Both the position numbers and the translations under genes were made by a program. 14,826 bases of DNA from Bryobacterales bacterium (lineage in GTDB: Bacteria; Acidobacteriota; Terriglobia; Bryobacterales; Bryobacteraceae): positions 12,641-27,466 of the forward strand of contig PKZC01000324.1 in the NCBI GenBank assembly GCA_003132905.1, read 5' to 3'. Each line of letters begins with the position of its first letter. The first letter of the stretch is position 1. Below are positions 13,598 to 14,826 of the stretch, in pieces. The notes beneath the pieces are model-generated. The model was not told the origin of the DNA. It worked only from the letters and a program-made list of their open reading frames with translations, and did no database searches.

Positions 13598-13625
13598 TTA
13601 ACAATAGTGCGTTCTGTTATATACT
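13598..13625 (+). promoter_or_regulatory. Sigma70-type promoter of the PEP-CTERM gene
   Basis: TTAACA (13598-13603) and TATACT (13620-13625) each match the consensus at five of six positions and are 16 bp apart. Transcription would start near 13632, just upstream of ATG 13652, which supports that start over the longer open frame from 13583. Recognition by an acidobacterial sigma factor is assumed. Confidence 0.45.
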
Positions 13626-13651
13626 ATTTTTTAGCCCGCAATGGAAGGACG

Positions 13652-14383
13652 ATGAGCTTACGCAATTTCACTCCCATGACCAAATTACAGCTATTTGTAT
13701 TGTTGCTTCTCGCGTGCGGCCCCGGTATTAGTGAAACAATTGTTTCAACCTTTGCGTCAGACGCAAATATCCCACCAGACGGATTCCTTGACTGTTGCGG
13801 CGAGGGAGTTGTCGCTCCCTACCAAATAGCTTATCCCTTTCTAATTCCTACAGGCTCTAACTTTACATTTGAGAGTGCGACGTTGGCGTTGGCAGAGGGA
13901 ATCGGCGACGTGAATGGGGTCGATATTAGCTTGGCCACGGATTCATCTAACCAGCCCGGCACCGTGTTAGAGACTTTTGATCTTGCAGGCGTCCTCGGGC
14001 AGTTCGGAACGAACAATCCTCCCATCGTCGTAGATTCCTTGCTTGATCCGTTGCTCCTTGCCGGAGCGCAATACTGGTTAATTGTGACGCCTTCAGCTCC
14101 TGGAAACGGAGTAGTTTGGCTAACGGCGACTCTAGCGCCGAATCCCTCAGAAATAGCAATCAATGACGGTAATGGATCGTGGAGCGTTGACTCCACTTCC
14201 AATGACAGTGATCCGGGCGCCTTCAGTATCTCGGGCATGGCGGTCCCAAACTCAGCGGTCCCTGAGCCAGGTTCAGGAACCTTCTTGTGCGTCACGATTC
14301 TGACGCTCTGCGCATTGCGCCGGAAGTTCCAAGAAACCGGCAGGCAGCAGTCGCACCGGAAGATCGCACGCGAGCGATCCTAG
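13652..14383 (+). CDS. PEP-CTERM sorted extracellular protein
   Basis: The preferred start is ATG 13652, giving 243 residues. A GGAAGGA sequence at 13643-13649 is close before it, and ATG 13676 is the alternative. A signal peptide (TKLQLFVLLLLACGPGIS) leads into a beta-rich, acidic, low-lysine domain of about 180 residues with one CC pair (LDCCGEG), resembling the choice-of-anchor domains of PEP-CTERM proteins. The C-terminus has the sorting signal VPEPGSG, a hydrophobic segment (TFLCVTILTLCAL) and a basic RRKF tail. An unusually long basic extension of 16 residues follows. An exosortase would process it at the cell surface; none is in the window. Confidence 0.82.
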   Translation: MSLRNFTPMTKLQLFVLLLLACGPGISETIVSTFASDANIPPDGFLDCCGEGVVAPYQIAYPFLIPTGSNFTFESATLALAEGIGDVNGVDISLATDSSNQPGTVLETFDLAGVLGQFGTNNPPIVVDSLLDPLLLAGAQYWLIVTPSAPGNGVVWLTATLAPNPSEIAINDGNGSWSVDSTSNDSDPGAFSISGMAVPNSAVPEPGSGTFLCVTILTLCALRRKFQETGRQQSHRKIARERS

Positions 14384-14475
14384 GGAAGCGTGGGCTCTAG
14401 TCGGCGTGAAGAACCGAACTTCGCAGTTCCCGCCAAGCGCCCTTATGAAACACATGGTGAACCCGCAGAACCTGC

Positions 14476-14631
14476 TTATTTGGTAGCCGTCCAATCCCGG
14501 AAAGTGCCCGCAATCTCCTTGAAGCTCTCATTCATGCCTTTCAGCGCTTGAGCAATTGTCCAGAGAACCCAGACCGTGAAAATCCAGACGGCGCCGTAGA
14601 GTATGGGGAAAAGAAAAGCGGAAAGTGTCAC
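14476..14631 (-). CDS. 51-residue single-pass membrane protein
   Basis: A GTG start at 14629-14631 lies seven bases after an AGAGGA ribosome-binding sequence, and the frame ends at a TAA (14476-14478). The first 30 residues are a strongly hydrophobic, Trp-rich helix (FLFPILYGAVWIFTVWVLW). A charged amphipathic tail follows (KGMNESFKEIAGTFRDW). The good ribosome-binding site and clean membrane-helix-plus-amphipathic-tail layout support it despite its size. It probably sits in the inner membrane. No family is recognised. Its promoter would lie in the repeat-bearing stretch to its right. Confidence 0.6.
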   Translation of the reverse strand: MTLSAFLFPILYGAVWIFTVWVLWTIAQALKGMNESFKEIAGTFRDWTATK

Positions 14632-14826
14632 GAGTGCGTCCTCTCAGCTAGCTTATGCCCCCCACGAGTCGCTGCAAAGTGACGATCGCCTGTTCGGGTT
14701 GTAATCAACGAAAAAAGTACTAGTCGTAGTGCCGGTTTCATCAGTACTAGTACATCGTACAGTTAGTCCTTTATAGTAATGGCCGGGACCTTTCTTTGCC
14801 TCGGCTGCTTGGGGTGTGCCGTTTGG
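14632..14826. promoter_or_regulatory. Intergenic region with paired AGTACTAGT repeats
   Basis: AGTACTAGT occurs at 14716-14724 and again at 14743-14751, 27 bp apart. The second copy is part of the perfect palindrome GTACTAGTAC (14744-14753). A TATAGT sequence lies at 14773-14778. The layout could be an operator or promoter between the minus-strand 51-residue gene and a plus-strand gene outside the window. No gene can be assigned to the last 48 bases. Confidence 0.35.

Noticed and set aside
13204..13731. Overlapping frames on both strands upstream of the PEP-CTERM gene
   Set aside because: Compositions look random, no signal peptide, domain or ribosome-binding site is seen, and a promoter lies within the stretch.
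14405..14450. Small hairpin GAAC-TTCGCA-GTTC after the PEP-CTERM gene
   Set aside because: The stem is only four base pairs with no T-run, too weak to call a terminator.
14779..14826. ATG followed by 16 open codons to the window end
   Set aside because: No ribosome-binding site precedes it and too little sequence remains to judge coding.

Overview
The window looks like a chromosomal segment of an Acidobacteriota bacterium, probably of the Solibacter/Bryobacter type. The basis is a secreted VWFA protein of the acidobacterial type, a secreted protein built of carboxypeptidase-regulatory-like repeats, a PEP-CTERM anchored protein, and signal peptides ending in FGQ/FAQ/SGQ. This is inference from protein families; no rRNA or marker gene is present.

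Region 1 (1-2340) is a worn, mobile-element-affected stretch. It holds the tail of a small glycine-rich membrane protein and a 684-bp segment (299-982) bounded by 14-bp perfect inverted repeats. That segment contains the tail of an IS1-type transposase and a complete secreted NTF2-like gene. It appears to sit inside, and split, another minus-strand reading frame. Two small unrecognised minus-strand genes and a small plus-strand gene with a CPxDG...CxxGHxFW motif follow.

Region 2 (2424-5722) holds housekeeping-like accessory genes: the secreted VWFA protein, a zinc-ribbon membrane protein convergent with it, the carboxypeptidase-regulatory-like protein, and a SnoaL-like protein divergent from the next region.

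Region 3 (5868-11575) is the centrepiece, a compact three-gene plus-strand operon: a stand-alone NRPS adenylation-carrier protein (A-PCP), a cytochrome P450, and a condensation-like/carrier/thioesterase protein (C*-PCP-TE). The ten specificity residues of the A domain read DAWFLGNVVK, a known leucine code. The condensation-like domain has HRLVFDC where HHxxxDG is expected, so the catalytic second His is Arg. There is one A domain for two carrier domains. The simplest model is that Leu is loaded on the first carrier, oxidised while bound by the P450, and released or cyclised through C*-PCP-TE. The HRxxxD motif recalls the glycopeptide X domains, which are degenerate condensation domains that recruit P450s. 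That makes a P450-recruiting role for C* the most interesting hypothesis here.

Region 4 (11541-12729, minus strand) holds a DinB/YfiT-like putative metal-dependent hydrolase and, upstream of it, a secreted conserved protein whose last ~35 residues are displaced by a single-base frameshift.

Region 5 (12730-14826) begins with the 3' end of a tRNA lacking its 5' part, next to a 10-bp inverted repeat. About 750 bp without a convincing gene follow, then a PEP-CTERM protein with its own promoter, a 51-residue membrane protein on the minus strand, and a pair of AGTACTAGT repeats near the window end. The tRNA fragment and low gene density suggest an old integration boundary.
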